Shown: positions 41,716-50,484, counted from the stretch's first letter. The stretch is DNA of 64,000 bases from Legionella massiliensis (GCF_000756815.1 NZ_CCVW01000001.1:1044001-1108000), one strand, 5' to 3'. The notes: a model not told the origin generated them from the letters alone. Numbers and translations: made by a program.

Positions 41716-42220
41716 AATAGTTTGAAAAAACATGAGTCTGTCCATTATGCTCAACCGAACAATAATCATTGATAAAAAGATCCCGGGCAAAAGCCTCAAA
41801 ATCAAAATAGCAGATCAAACTATCCGGCATTTGATGGGCATAACAGTCATCAAATAATTGCCTGGCAAAATCAACCTCTGAATCATAGCAACCCTGGTAA
41901 TGATCCTCCAACATGGTTTGTGCATCATCCACTGAATAATCACAGAGAAGGGCTAAGCCTAGTTCCCCATGTTCTTGAATAAATGAGGCATACTCCACAA
42001 TGTTGCTTATTCCTTCATATTCATGGATTTTTATGCTGCCGAATCCCTCGTAATCATGTATGGCGTATTCCTCAGCCTTGGGTTCTGGGCTGTTATCTAG
42101 CATTTCCCAGATTTCTTTCATGATGTTATCTTCGCTTTGAGTAGCATCTATCCATACACCATGCAGGATGGCGTTGTTGTAAGAGGCTAAGCAGGCGACA
42201 TAAATTGAAGGGGTGTCCAT
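41714..42220 (-). CDS. ardA: Antirestriction protein ArdA
   Basis: 168 aa, very acidic, with the ArdA pattern: S-I-Y-V-A-C-L-A-S-Y-N at the start, H-G-V-W-I-D-A, H-D-Y-E-G-F, and repeated Asp/Glu-rich helices. ArdA is a DNA mimic that blocks type I restriction enzymes and protects incoming conjugative DNA. aaggag is 8 bases before the ATG. Lying between ssb and the Thoeris genes, it belongs to the leading region of the conjugative element. Confidence 0.9.
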   Translation of the reverse strand: MDTPSIYVACLASYNNAILHGVWIDATQSEDNIMKEIWEMLDNSPEPKAEEYAIHDYEGFGSIKIHEYEGISNIVEYASFIQEHGELGLALLCDYSVDDAQTMLEDHYQGCYDSEVDFARQLFDDCYAHQMPDSLICYFDFEAFARDLFINDYCSVEHNGQTHVFSNY

Positions 42221-42285
42221 GGGATTATCTCCTTATGTGAATGGAGCAATCCCACACGGGAGCTTGCTCCCATGATTGGGTTTGA

Positions 42286-42708
42286 CTAATACGGAATTTC
42301 TTCTGAATCCGGTTGCAATATTTCACGCATCTGAGCCATGTGTTCTTCTGCGGTTTTGTTACTGGATTCGTCAGCTGATTTTGATGAGTTGAGAAGCTGA
42401 ATGTGGCTAACAACAATGCTTAAGGCTTGGCGCGTTTTGCCCTCATTGTCAGTCCATTGATTGGAACGCAATTTACCTTCGAGGTAGACTTGCGAACCTT
42501 TCTTTAAATATTCAGCGATCTTCGTCAGCTTGCCAAAAAGCACCAGCTGATGCCATTCCACTCTGGTTTGCCATTCATCATTCTGTTTGAATGACTCATT
42601 AGTAGCCAAAGTAGCAGTGACAAAAGATTGTCCGTCTTTTCCGGCGATGCTTTTAGGATCAGCACCGAGATTACCTATTAATTGAACGCGATTTAAAGAT
42701 GCGGTCAT
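42286..42708 (-). CDS. ssb: Single-stranded DNA-binding protein of the element
   Basis: 140 aa. The OB fold shows L-N-R-V-Q-L-I-G-N-L-G-A-D-P, W-H-Q-L-V-L-F-G-K-L and G-S-Q-V-Y-L-E-G-K-L. The C-terminal linker is shorter than that of chromosomal SSB and the acidic tip is S-E-E-I-P-Y in place of D-D-D-I-P-F. It coats transferred single strands during conjugation. aggag precedes the ATG. Confidence 0.92.
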   Translation of the reverse strand: MTASLNRVQLIGNLGADPKSIAGKDGQSFVTATLATNESFKQNDEWQTRVEWHQLVLFGKLTKIAEYLKKGSQVYLEGKLRSNQWTDNEGKTRQALSIVVSHIQLLNSSKSADESSNKTAEEHMAQMREILQPDSEEIPY

Positions 42709-42808
42709 TTTATTCTCCTGTTATTGTTGATGTGGGGGGTCATAACATAAAAACACCCGCATAGGCAGATGGTTTTCTGTTATGCGGATAAGGCTTTAAT
42801 TACTTCAA

Positions 42809-43003
42809 TTAACAAGCGATTCGCTGAGTATCGAACTGTTTGACAAAGGAAATTAGAGATTCCAATTTGTTTAAACTTAGCTCTGCTTGCTGGATGTCAT
42901 GGGTGCTAATTTGAAGCCGGTGTCGGCTTAAATCATTCACACAACAATTCAGCTCAAAGAGCAAATGTTCAATCTCAAGTTGTACTGGTTCCTGTTGTTG
43001 CAT
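42809..43003 (-). CDS. Small helical hypothetical protein
   Basis: 64 aa, two amphipathic helices (V-Q-L-E-I-E-H-L-L-F-E-L and Q-A-E-L-S-L-N-K-L-E-S-L). aaggag lies 6 bases before the ATG, and the gene is in line with ssb and ardA, about 100 bp upstream of ssb. Function is unknown; probably a small accessory of the mobile element. Confidence 0.55.
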   Translation of the reverse strand: MQQQEPVQLEIEHLLFELNCCVNDLSRHRLQISTHDIQQAELSLNKLESLISFVKQFDTQRIAC

Positions 43004-43072
43004 GGTGGCTCCTTGGGGTAGGGAGGATTAGCCCCAAAAAGGACTGTTCATCCCAATTGGGTTATGCAAAAA

Positions 43073-43258
43073 AGATCACCGAAACATCGGTTGATTTACC
43101 TGGTTATTAATGATGATGTGCTTGAAGCACTCCTCGGGCGTAAAGCCGTAAAACATCTCTTGATGGGTTTTCCCTGCTAAACGCTTTGCCATGGAATTAG
43201 GGGAACAAGATGGCATATCACAAGACCTGGTGGTTTCGTCAGAATTACACTGACTCAT
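43073..43258 (-). repeat. Diverged repeat, copy 2 of 3, with short open frame
   Basis: The best-preserved copy of a repeat also found at 7364-7497 and 47041-47190. Its minus strand encodes C-D-M-P-S-C-S-P-N-S-M-A-K-R-L-A-G-K, then E-M-F-Y-G-F-T-P-E-E-C in a 60-codon frame. The recurring peptide suggests that this was coding sequence of a widespread mobile gene, but I do not recognise its family. Confidence 0.5.
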
Positions 43259-43341
43259 CAGTTGTGTTGCTTTCAGATTATCAAGCCAGGATTGTAAATC
43301 AAGAGTTTTTTCTTGTTGATATTAAATGAACGCAAATGAAA

Positions 43342-43881
43342 CTATTGTTCTCTTTTAATACGATAGAGGACGTGATTCGATAGTCGGTGATTCAGTGGCA
43401 GTTTGGGATGGGCGAAAGAGCCATTTATATCATGCGCCATACCAATTTTTTCCATAACTTTTCTTGAGCGTAGATTGTCTGGTACTGTGAATGCAACTAT
43501 TTCGTTGAGCTTCAGTTGATTAAAGCCATAATCTAAGGAAGCCAAAGCACCCTCTGTTGCATATCCATATCCCCAGTGTTGCGAGCCTAAACGCCAACCA
43601 ATTTCAACGGCAGGTGAAAAATGGGCAGGTTTATCAAAATAATTAAGACCTATAAAACCTATTAGTTCGCCCGTGTTTTGTAATTCAACTGCCCATAACA
43701 TGTAATGACGGGTTTCTAACTGTGCATTTTGATGCCGCATGAATTCATTTATTTGCTCCTCGGACATGCTACCGGGCAAAAACTCCAGTACCTTTTCATC
43801 CTGGTTTATTTGAAAAAATGGTTTGCTATCTTGTTCATGCCAGGGTCGTAAGATTAACCGGGAGGTTTTGATAATGTGCAT
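43342..43881 (-). CDS. GNAT acetyltransferase, RimJ/RimL-like
   Basis: 179 aa. The acetyl-CoA fold shows T-S-R-L-I-L-R-P-W at the start, E-I-G-W-R-L (motif strand 4), W-G-Y-G-Y-A-T-E-G (pyrophosphate loop) and V-P-D-N-L-R-S-R-K-V-M-E-K-I-G-M. This fits N-terminal-protein or small-molecule acetyltransferases of the RimJ/RimL group. The substrate is unknown. It lies 15 bp after a second GNAT gene on the same strand. Confidence 0.85.
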   Translation of the reverse strand: MHIIKTSRLILRPWHEQDSKPFFQINQDEKVLEFLPGSMSEEQINEFMRHQNAQLETRHYMLWAVELQNTGELIGFIGLNYFDKPAHFSPAVEIGWRLGSQHWGYGYATEGALASLDYGFNQLKLNEIVAFTVPDNLRSRKVMEKIGMAHDINGSFAHPKLPLNHRLSNHVLYRIKREQ

Positions 43882-43896
43882 GTTATTTAACTCCAG

Positions 43897-44406
43897 TTAC
43901 TGGTTTGTTAACCAATCTTCAAAGGTTAGGGCAAAACGAAAATGATCTTGCCAGATGCCATTGATTTTCAAATATCGGGGTGAAAATCCTTCTTTGATAA
44001 ACCCGTTCTTCTTTGCAAGTTGTATTGATGCAGTATTTGTTGGTTGAATGTTGGCCTCAATTCGATGAAGATCAAGGGTTGTGAATATTTCTTTAAGAAC
44101 CAATTTAAGTGCTTCACTCATTAATCCTTTTCCAGCAGACTCCGCAGTGGCGTAATACCCCAAATAAGCACTTTTAAATACGCCTCGCATGATACCGCTA
44201 ATATTAAAAACACCGATAATCTGCTGGTCATCATTCCAGGCAAAATAGTATTGTTCACTTTCTTGATCGCCCTTATTCAAGTAAAGTCGAAATTCTTCGG
44301 CGGTTGTTGGGGCTGTTATAAAAGGAAAATGAAAATCGCGGCTTTTTTTCATTGCTGAAATAAAAGCTGTTTCATCTTGGGGAGATGGTTCGCGAAGTAC
44401 AATCAT
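43897..44406 (-). CDS. GNAT acetyltransferase
   Basis: 169 aa with L-G-Y-Y-A-T-A-E-S-A-G-K-G-L-M-S-E-A (motif A, acetyl-CoA loop) and A-N-I-Q-P-T-N-T-A-S-I-Q-L-A-K-K-N-G-F. Related to the RimJ/RimL group but clearly different from the next gene, so not a fresh duplication. The two likely share a transcript. The substrate is unknown. Confidence 0.85.
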   Translation of the reverse strand: MIVLREPSPQDETAFISAMKKSRDFHFPFITAPTTAEEFRLYLNKGDQESEQYYFAWNDDQQIIGVFNISGIMRGVFKSAYLGYYATAESAGKGLMSEALKLVLKEIFTTLDLHRIEANIQPTNTASIQLAKKNGFIKEGFSPRYLKINGIWQDHFRFALTFEDWLTNQ

Positions 44407-44489
44407 GTCATTCTCATTGGCTAAATTATTTAGCCAGATATTATATCATGGTTAAAACAATATTTTATTTTAATAGGGCTAAGGAATTG

Positions 44490-45023
44490 ATGAACCAATT
44501 TTACATATTAACTGGAGCACCAGGCAGCGGAAAAACATCTATGTTAGCTGAATTAGCAAAGCGGGGTTTCCCTGTTATTGATGAGCCTGCCAGACGAGTT
44601 TTAGCGCAACAAAGGCTCATTGATGGAGAGGGCGTTTATGACAAAAATCCCTTTTTGTTTAAAGAGTTGATGTTATCACGAATGCTTTATGACTATGAGA
44701 ACGCCCCTAAATATGATTTGGTTTTTTTTGACAGAGGTCTTCCTGACCTTATTGCTTATAGTAAGTGTTTTGGTTTAGATATTGGTTCTGAGCTAAAGGC
44801 CAGTCGTATAAATCAATATAATTCAACAGTGTTTTTTGCTCCAGCATGGGAACGGATTTATATCAATGACGAGGAGCGACAGATCTCTTTTGAAGCGGCT
44901 CAGGTATTTGAAAATGATTTAAGACAAGCGTATTCAGAATTAGGATATCAATTGGTTGATATTCCTTTAACAACTGTTTCGGACAGGGTAAATTTTATCT
45001 TGAAAACTATTCAGGGTGTTTGA
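44490..45023 (+). CDS. AAA_28-type P-loop ATPase/kinase-like protein
   Basis: 177 aa from the ATG at 44490 (aagga 5-9 bases upstream), chosen because the conserved region begins there. Walker A G-A-P-G-S-G-K-T-S is at residues 8-16, V-I-D-E-P-A-R near 28-34, and F-F-D-R-G-L-P-D in the Walker B position. This matches small nucleotide-kinase-like proteins (AAA_28). The substrate is unknown. It is the only rightward gene in this part and is divergent from the acetyltransferases. Confidence 0.8.
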   Translation: MNQFYILTGAPGSGKTSMLAELAKRGFPVIDEPARRVLAQQRLIDGEGVYDKNPFLFKELMLSRMLYDYENAPKYDLVFFDRGLPDLIAYSKCFGLDIGSELKASRINQYNSTVFFAPAWERIYINDEERQISFEAAQVFENDLRQAYSELGYQLVDIPLTTVSDRVNFILKTIQGV

Positions 45024-45085
45024 ATTACAATTTATATTTTATCAGAGTTCAAATGGGTATCGACGACTTTAAAAAGCATAGATTG

Positions 45086-45985
45086 TCAGCCCAAGTAGAT
45101 CTTCGTTATACTCAGTCTGGAATGCCCAAGTTCTTGGCTAATCAGTTCTCTAGCGGTTCTATCCCAATATTTTTCAAGGGGATTAAGTTCTTTGTAAACT
45201 CTACCCCCTTGTATCGGACATATAAGCCCTTTACCAGCTTTGTCATAGGATTTAGTTATTTCCTGATATCTTCTCTGAGCATAGGCGTGGCGAAGCCCAT
45301 GGCATTTGCTTAAGCCCATTTTTTCTATTACTTCATGATAGTGTGCCAAATGATTTTTATAAGTCCTTTCTTTAGGAATGAGGGATTGTCCGGGAGGAAC
45401 CTGTTTTATTGCATTGAGTAGCCATTGCCGTTGTTGTTCATTGGTGAGTTTAATATCGCGGCCAATTCCCCCTTTTGTCCAGCTGGGCTTAATAGCCAGT
45501 TTATTTCCTTGCCAGGCATCACTGAGTACGATTTTCATGGATTCTTCACGGCGAAGGCCAAATAGGGATTGAGCTTCCAGAGATAAACGGATCATCGGGT
45601 CTGGGCATTTGGAGAAATCGACGTTGTTGATTGCTTTATTGTACAGAGGAATATAATTACGTTTGTTGATTTGGTAGCTGTCGTTGCCTTGCTTTACCAG
45701 CTCTGGCTTGTCTAGTACAGAGGCTACTTTTCGCAGTTTAGCCATGTAATTTTTAATTGTTGCAGGGTTTTTATTCTGGGCTTTCCAATGTTCAACCAGG
45801 ATATGGATGTGTTTCGGCTTTAATCCTTTAATGTGTGTGACCATGTAGCCTAGTTCATGTAAATCTTTGACGCAGCGATTCAGCATGTGTTTCATATCTG
45901 CCCGGCTGGCGTGGGAGTAGTTTTGGATTTTCTTAATACATTCATTGATTGAGTACTGGGCATTTTTAAGTTTGGACTTACTCAT
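45086..45985 (-). CDS. Tyrosine recombinase, ICE 'integrase domain' type
   Basis: 299 aa from the ATG at 45985, which has ggagg 6-10 bases upstream. The N-terminal part (1-95) is a SAM-like core-binding domain. The catalytic residues are R145 in L-R-R-E-E, H229 and R232 in H-G-L-R-H-A, H288 in L-G-H-S-R and Y297, three residues from the end. All are present. It matches the Integrase_1 group found on integrating conjugative elements rather than classical phage Int. Its 5' end overlaps the next gene by 8 bp, so the two are translationally coupled. Confidence 0.8.
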   Translation of the reverse strand: MSKSKLKNAQYSINECIKKIQNYSHASRADMKHMLNRCVKDLHELGYMVTHIKGLKPKHIHILVEHWKAQNKNPATIKNYMAKLRKVASVLDKPELVKQGNDSYQINKRNYIPLYNKAINNVDFSKCPDPMIRLSLEAQSLFGLRREESMKIVLSDAWQGNKLAIKPSWTKGGIGRDIKLTNEQQRQWLLNAIKQVPPGQSLIPKERTYKNHLAHYHEVIEKMGLSKCHGLRHAYAQRRYQEITKSYDKAGKGLICPIQGGRVYKELNPLEKYWDRTARELISQELGHSRLSITKIYLG

Positions 45986-46787
45986 TGAGATACCTCCATA
46001 AAGAATCCCGGGATTTGATGCCCATTTCGCCGCGTATAACCCAATAGGCTTCATATTTTCCCAATAGGGGTAAAAGATACGGAGCCATTTGTTTTGCATA
46101 GAGATAGCGGTAGGCTTTGTTAATTGGTAGAGCATGTTTTTTTAACGCCTTACGCCAGGCGACTTTAGTGTCTTCGTAATCGTTAAATTCAGCAATGGAT
46201 TTACCCTCAGTCAGCTTTTTGATTTCATCCAGGATGGCTTTTTGCACTTCAAATCTGATAGGGATTGTTCGGTCTAGAGAATTGAACGCGATATTTCTGG
46301 TTATCCAGATGCCGTCCTCTTGGATGTTAATTTCAGGTTTTATATAAATCGCTTCTTGAAAGGTCAGGCCAAATTCTGTTTGTAATGCCATGATGAGGCG
46401 TGGTATGGGATTGTCCCATAATTGCCAGTGGTCGTGCTGGATTTTGAGTTTTCTTTTGCGTTTCTTGGTAACTTTGCTGAGTTGCAGGGATTTATTGTCG
46501 ATATTGGGAATGAGGCAATCTATGCTGGTTAGATAATGCCTGACAATAGTCATGTGATTCATAATAGTGCTTGCACGAATTTTACTCTTTTTCCAATGAG
46601 CTACCAATTGGTGGATATGGTGTGCTTGGATATTTTTCCAGGAAGATGGCACATCACCAAGGGTATATAGATCATCGATCATTTTACGAATGACGTATGC
46701 CCTTTGTTTTTTGATTTTGTAGCTGCCTTGATTGCCTAACTTTAAATATTGATTGGTAGTTTGTCTTAAGCTGTATTTTCTCATCAT
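45978..46787 (-). CDS. Degenerate tyrosine-recombinase paralogue
   Basis: 269 aa. The N-terminus matches the core-binding domain of the downstream recombinase (A-H-H-I-H-Q-L-V-A-H-W-K-K-S, A-S-T-I-M-N-H-M). In place of L-R-R-E-E it has L-T-F-Q-E-A, so the first catalytic Arg is missing, and no clear H-x-x-R or H-x-x-Y follows. It may be a DNA-binding regulatory partner of the active recombinase. Gene order and the 8-bp overlap support joint work. Confidence 0.7.
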   Translation of the reverse strand: MMRKYSLRQTTNQYLKLGNQGSYKIKKQRAYVIRKMIDDLYTLGDVPSSWKNIQAHHIHQLVAHWKKSKIRASTIMNHMTIVRHYLTSIDCLIPNIDNKSLQLSKVTKKRKRKLKIQHDHWQLWDNPIPRLIMALQTEFGLTFQEAIYIKPEINIQEDGIWITRNIAFNSLDRTIPIRFEVQKAILDEIKKLTEGKSIAEFNDYEDTKVAWRKALKKHALPINKAYRYLYAKQMAPYLLPLLGKYEAYWVIRGEMGIKSRDSLWRYLNE

Positions 46788-47040
46788 CCCATCCGATAAA
46801 AATTTATTTGCCCTGTCTTTGGTTTAGTGTTGAACGAGCGGCTCACTCAAAGATGAAACCTGGCCTAAGCCATTAAGCTCGAAGTGGGGGACAAATCAAT
46901 CGTTATAAGGCAAACGATATCGCCGATTTACAACAGTTTTTTAGTGCTTATTTCCTCCTTTTTTTGATGATTAATAAAAACGACAAGACAATGGCTCTTG
47001 TCATACAAGTCCATGGTCAAATTGAAATAAATTGACTTAA

Positions 47041-47190
47041 ACTCCCGAGAGAGTTGCCCTGTCGGATGACAGAGATTCCTAGATGGTTTTCCCTACTGAA
47101 CGTCCAGCCACGGGGTTAGGGAATGAAGTGGCTTAGCATAAGACGTCGGTTAACGTTTCGCCGGAGTTTCACCAGCTCTTCAGTCATGCT
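47041..47190 (-). repeat. Diverged repeat, copy 3 of 3
   Basis: The minus strand reads T-S-F-P-N-P-V-A-G-R-S-V-G-K-T with stops, parallel to S-P-N-S-M-A-K-R-L-A-G-K-T at 43073-43258. DNA shares the gttttccctactgaacg and ggttagggaa blocks. More eroded than copy 2. Confidence 0.45.
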
Positions 47191-47241
47191 TGATTCCAAA
47201 TTAGCAAAGCGGTGCTTGCTTCGCAAGGGATTTTGGAAAGA

Positions 47242-47358
47242 ATTTTGTCCAATCCCGATTGGCGGGATCGGACAAAATGCTGAAATGTGTTGATTTTACG
47301 CGGTAAAATCAAGGTGATTTTTCTGCGTCACTGCTGGGAAATTTGCAGTGACGCAGAA
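47242..47358. promoter_or_regulatory. Three consecutive inverted repeats, possible oriT/oriV or control site
   Basis: 47242-47278: 16-bp arms (attttgtccaatcccg / cgggatcggacaaaat) with one mismatch. 47290-47312: ttgattttac / gtaaaatcaa, perfect 10-bp arms around gcg. 47321-47358: ttctgcgtcactgc / gcagtgacgcagaa, perfect 14-bp arms. Three such hairpins in 117 bp are far above chance. They may form a relaxase or replication initiator recognition site, or terminators and operators between divergent genes. Confidence 0.55.
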
Positions 47359-47435
47359 TTGTAAAATTTAAGCTTGTCGTTTTATAGGTATTATAGAAGT
47401 GTCTATAATTGAAAGAAAAACAGGAGTATTACCTA

Positions 47436-48185
47436 ATGATAGAGGAAAAATATCATGATTTTAAATATGGGGCAGTATTTAAATTTGCTCATGATATACA
47501 AGAGCAAATAATAAATCAGAATTTGGATTGCATAATAGATTTAGCATCTGATCTTGAAAAACAAATTACGAAGCCGCAAAAGAATACAATTTTACATGAT
47601 GTTATTGAATATCATATTAATGATTATTTTAGCGTTGTTTATTTTAACCCATATTTTGATGTTCACAGCATAGATGATATTGAGATTTTTGAGGACAATG
47701 AGGTGATAAATCTTTTCGAAGAATATCAAATAAAATATTTGACTATTAAACAGTATTTGAAAAAGCATCCCGGAGATTATTTCACGTATGGCTATGAATA
47801 TTTGCGAGGAATATTAGAAGACAAATTATCGCCGATTTTAAAAGTCGAAGTTTTTAATTTATTATTTGATGATCGAAACCTGATGAAAGAATTCAATATT
47901 TTAATTGCTGGTGAATTGGATGAAAGAGTTACAAGATGCAAATCTTGGCCTAAATGGTTAGTGCGGGCTTTATATTGTCGTGAAAAGGGGCTTTGTGCCT
48001 TATGCCAAAAAGACTTAAGTCATTTATTACACACAAAAAATAAACCTGCTATTGATCATATAGTGCCTATAGCTTTAAAAGGTGTGAATGACCCAACAAA
48101 CCTCCAAATGTTATGTGATAAATGTAATGGAAACAAAAGTGATATTCATATCACTACTTCTAATTACAGGCCACTCTATTGGTAA
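47436..48185 (+). CDS. HNH endonuclease domain protein
   Basis: 249 aa from the ATG at 47436; caggag is about 9 bases upstream. Residues 1-170 are acidic and of unknown fold. The C-terminal HNH module shows C-A-L-C, A-I-D-H-I-V-P-I (catalytic His), N-L-Q-M-L-C and K-C-N-G-N-K, with four Cys for structural zinc. Such fused HNH proteins act in phage or plasmid exclusion. It is rightward and converges with traD, 4 bp from it. Defence function is inference. Confidence 0.8.
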   Translation: MIEEKYHDFKYGAVFKFAHDIQEQIINQNLDCIIDLASDLEKQITKPQKNTILHDVIEYHINDYFSVVYFNPYFDVHSIDDIEIFEDNEVINLFEEYQIKYLTIKQYLKKHPGDYFTYGYEYLRGILEDKLSPILKVEVFNLLFDDRNLMKEFNILIAGELDERVTRCKSWPKWLVRALYCREKGLCALCQKDLSHLLHTKNKPAIDHIVPIALKGVNDPTNLQMLCDKCNGNKSDIHITTSNYRPLYW

Positions 48186-48188
48186 TAC

Positions 48189-50144
48189 TCATGTTTGTCT
48201 AATTAATTTTGTATTCAGTGGAATGGGGATACGGATCTTATAAATTTCTCCGCCATTTACTATTATGAAAGCCTGTCCCTTTGGTAAGGAAATTATGTCA
48301 TCCACCCCAATCATAGGCACAGAAGAAGTCTGAACCCGATCCTCATTGGTTGTATTAAAATAAACCCCATCGTCCCCATGCGGCGTATCATTCACCATAG
48401 AGACCTGGGTATGTCCAACAACGCCAACTTGAGGCAGCACTTTAACCAGTAAATTAGCTGTTTCCTCATTTTTTACGCGCAGCATAATCAGGGTATTAAA
48501 ATTCCCTTCAGATACCTCAGCTTTAGCCCTGGAACCTAGTGCAACTTCCATATCCTGGATAGTCTGAGCATAAGCGGTGACCTGAAATCCAGCACCACCT
48601 GCCTTATTAAGAATCTTTACAAATGAATCTTGGATAATCTCTGACAACTCATCGCAATGCAGATTTAAAGTGTATCGTGCGTTGGGTTCTTTATAGATCT
48701 TACCAGCTGTAGACACCAGATCAGACAAAAAGGCTTTTCCTACTGCTTGGGCAATATTGGGATTGGTTAGGCTATCTAAGCCGATATAAAGCACTTTCTT
48801 ATTTTTAATTACATCCATCAGTTCAATTTCACCAGGTTGAGCTTTTGACGATAAGATTTTTGAGGCATTGCTTTTATTGATTTCAGAAAGTACAGGACCA
48901 ACACTGGCCGTGATTTTGTCGTAATAGTGCTTATCCATAATGGCTGCATCGTATAGGTCTATTAAGATTTGGTCGTGTAGGGCTTCTGCATTGTTGTTTT
49001 TGATGGTTTTGTTGATGTGGTCTTTGACATATTGCACGACTGCCTGGTGGCGTTCCATTGGGGATTTTGTCTTATTATTTTTGCCTATTTTACTATCATG
49101 TTCCTCGATGATTTCATCTATCTCTTGATGGTAGTTTGGGTAGTGGTTAGGAAGAATTTTATCAGCATAGGACATTAATAATTGTTCTAATCGGCTGATA
49201 TAGAAAGCAATTGTTTGGTAGGTAATGGGTTGTCCCATTTCTTCTAGGCATATAGCAACGATATTTACGTATTTCCAGGCGAAGGCTGCGAACTGTTTTC
49301 CTTCACCTTCTGCGGAGATTGCATCGGTGATCCTTGTTGCAACTTCGCTGATTTGGTCGAAATTCTTTAAAGGGTTGTATTGTGCCGATTGCTCTGGAAA
49401 TCCTAAGTGTACGATTTTGAAATCTTCTGTCCGGCCTGAAACCTTACAGGCTGCCATCATGTCTCTAACCAGGTCTTGATCTCCTTTGGGATCTACAACG
49501 ATAACAGCATCACCATTACGGATGTCTTGGTTAATTAGAATGCTGGCCAAACGTGTTTTTCCTACTCTGGTTGTACCAACAACGAAGGTGTGGCCTACAC
49601 GTACATCTTGAGGTATGTATACAGGTTTATCTTCTTCACCCACGCCATGCAAGAATGGACTGCCACCAACAGGCGGATCAGGTCTAAATGGGTTTAGTTT
49701 TGAATTGGTATTAAGCCATTTGGCTAATTTCGTGTGTTCATGTTTTTGGCAAAATCTTCTGGCAAACTGGTAGCAATAGTTTCTTTGCATGAACTTTTCA
49801 TTTTTGACTTGTTTAATTTGATGCAGCTTTTGAGTGTGGCTTGGTCGCCAGCGAAAGCCCTTGCCCAGGAACAACCAGTTTTTTGATAAGGGTATTTCTG
49901 TGGTTGATAGGGCATAGGTGGGCATTGCTAATAATCTTCTGTGATAGCGCTTTACTTTAATTGCCTGCCAGGCTCGATAAATTCCAGGGATCAATAATGC
50001 GAGTGCAGCATATAATCCCATGGTTTGGGTTAGTAAAAATAAATGCGGTTGGGTATATGCCAGCATGGCGAGAGACAAACATGTAATGGCTGACCAGGCT
50101 TCTGTTGGTTCTCTTAATAGGTTATTAATGGGGTAATTGCTCAT
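48189..50144 (-). CDS. traD: Conjugative coupling factor TraD (SXT/TOL type)
   Basis: 651 aa. N-terminal hydrophobic segments (about 20-60) anchor the protein. Walker A G-T-T-R-V-G-K-T-R is near residue 193, V-I-V-V-D-P-K-G-D near 217 (Walker B-like block), and D-E-L-S-E near 496 is a further ATPase motif. It pumps the relaxase-bound strand into the type IV secretion channel. The family is the TraD group of GI-type integrative elements. It is the last gene of the leftward tra operon, overlapping the preceding gene by 4 bp. Confidence 0.9.
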   Translation of the reverse strand: MSNYPINNLLREPTEAWSAITCLSLAMLAYTQPHLFLLTQTMGLYAALALLIPGIYRAWQAIKVKRYHRRLLAMPTYALSTTEIPLSKNWLFLGKGFRWRPSHTQKLHQIKQVKNEKFMQRNYCYQFARRFCQKHEHTKLAKWLNTNSKLNPFRPDPPVGGSPFLHGVGEEDKPVYIPQDVRVGHTFVVGTTRVGKTRLASILINQDIRNGDAVIVVDPKGDQDLVRDMMAACKVSGRTEDFKIVHLGFPEQSAQYNPLKNFDQISEVATRITDAISAEGEGKQFAAFAWKYVNIVAICLEEMGQPITYQTIAFYISRLEQLLMSYADKILPNHYPNYHQEIDEIIEEHDSKIGKNNKTKSPMERHQAVVQYVKDHINKTIKNNNAEALHDQILIDLYDAAIMDKHYYDKITASVGPVLSEINKSNASKILSSKAQPGEIELMDVIKNKKVLYIGLDSLTNPNIAQAVGKAFLSDLVSTAGKIYKEPNARYTLNLHCDELSEIIQDSFVKILNKAGGAGFQVTAYAQTIQDMEVALGSRAKAEVSEGNFNTLIMLRVKNEETANLLVKVLPQVGVVGHTQVSMVNDTPHGDDGVYFNTTNEDRVQTSSVPMIGVDDIISLPKGQAFIIVNGGEIYKIRIPIPLNTKLIRQT

Positions 50145-50470
50145 AATCGGCTCCCAATCATCAAAGCATCAATAAATACAAAAATAGCCAGCAAATACCA
50201 ACGCGCTTTTAAGGCAGTATTCAGCTGCTCTGTGGTCAGCTGGTGTTGTTTCTGTAGGCGTGAAATTAGTCTTGGCCATAATAGGGCAAGGGCTAAATAC
50301 AGCACACCATGAAGGCCAATAAACCAGGGTTGGATAGTAGTGAAAGTGCTTTGCCAGCGAGTAAGCAGATTGCTATTAATGAGCCAAGGAGCAATCGCTA
50401 ATAAGGCAATGATTGGTAAAACGGTTTGAATTAATACTATAATGGATGAACGGATGTAATGTTTAATCAT
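50141..50470 (-). CDS. Integral membrane protein of the transfer operon
   Basis: 109 aa with three hydrophobic stretches (about 8-30, 48-66 and 88-106). It sits immediately before traD with ATGA overlap, a position often taken by a small membrane partner of TraD in GI-type systems. ggagc lies 9 bases before the ATG. Function is unknown. Confidence 0.7.
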   Translation of the reverse strand: MIKHYIRSSIIVLIQTVLPIIALLAIAPWLINSNLLTRWQSTFTTIQPWFIGLHGVLYLALALLWPRLISRLQKQHQLTTEQLNTALKARWYLLAIFVFIDALMIGSRL

Positions 50471-50484
50471 AGGGATAGCTCCAA

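Larger units (their letters stand above)
46788..47435. other. Large intergenic region with repeats and hairpins
   Basis: About 650 bp without a supported gene. It holds a diverged repeat at 47041-47190 and three strong hairpins at 47242-47358. This is the only long non-coding stretch of the conjugative region, so an origin of transfer or a control region for the divergent recombinase and HNH genes is plausible. Confidence 0.5.

Noticed and set aside
45020-45313. Plus-strand frame after the P-loop gene
   Set aside because: It is the complement of the active tyrosine recombinase, whose catalytic motifs are unmistakable.
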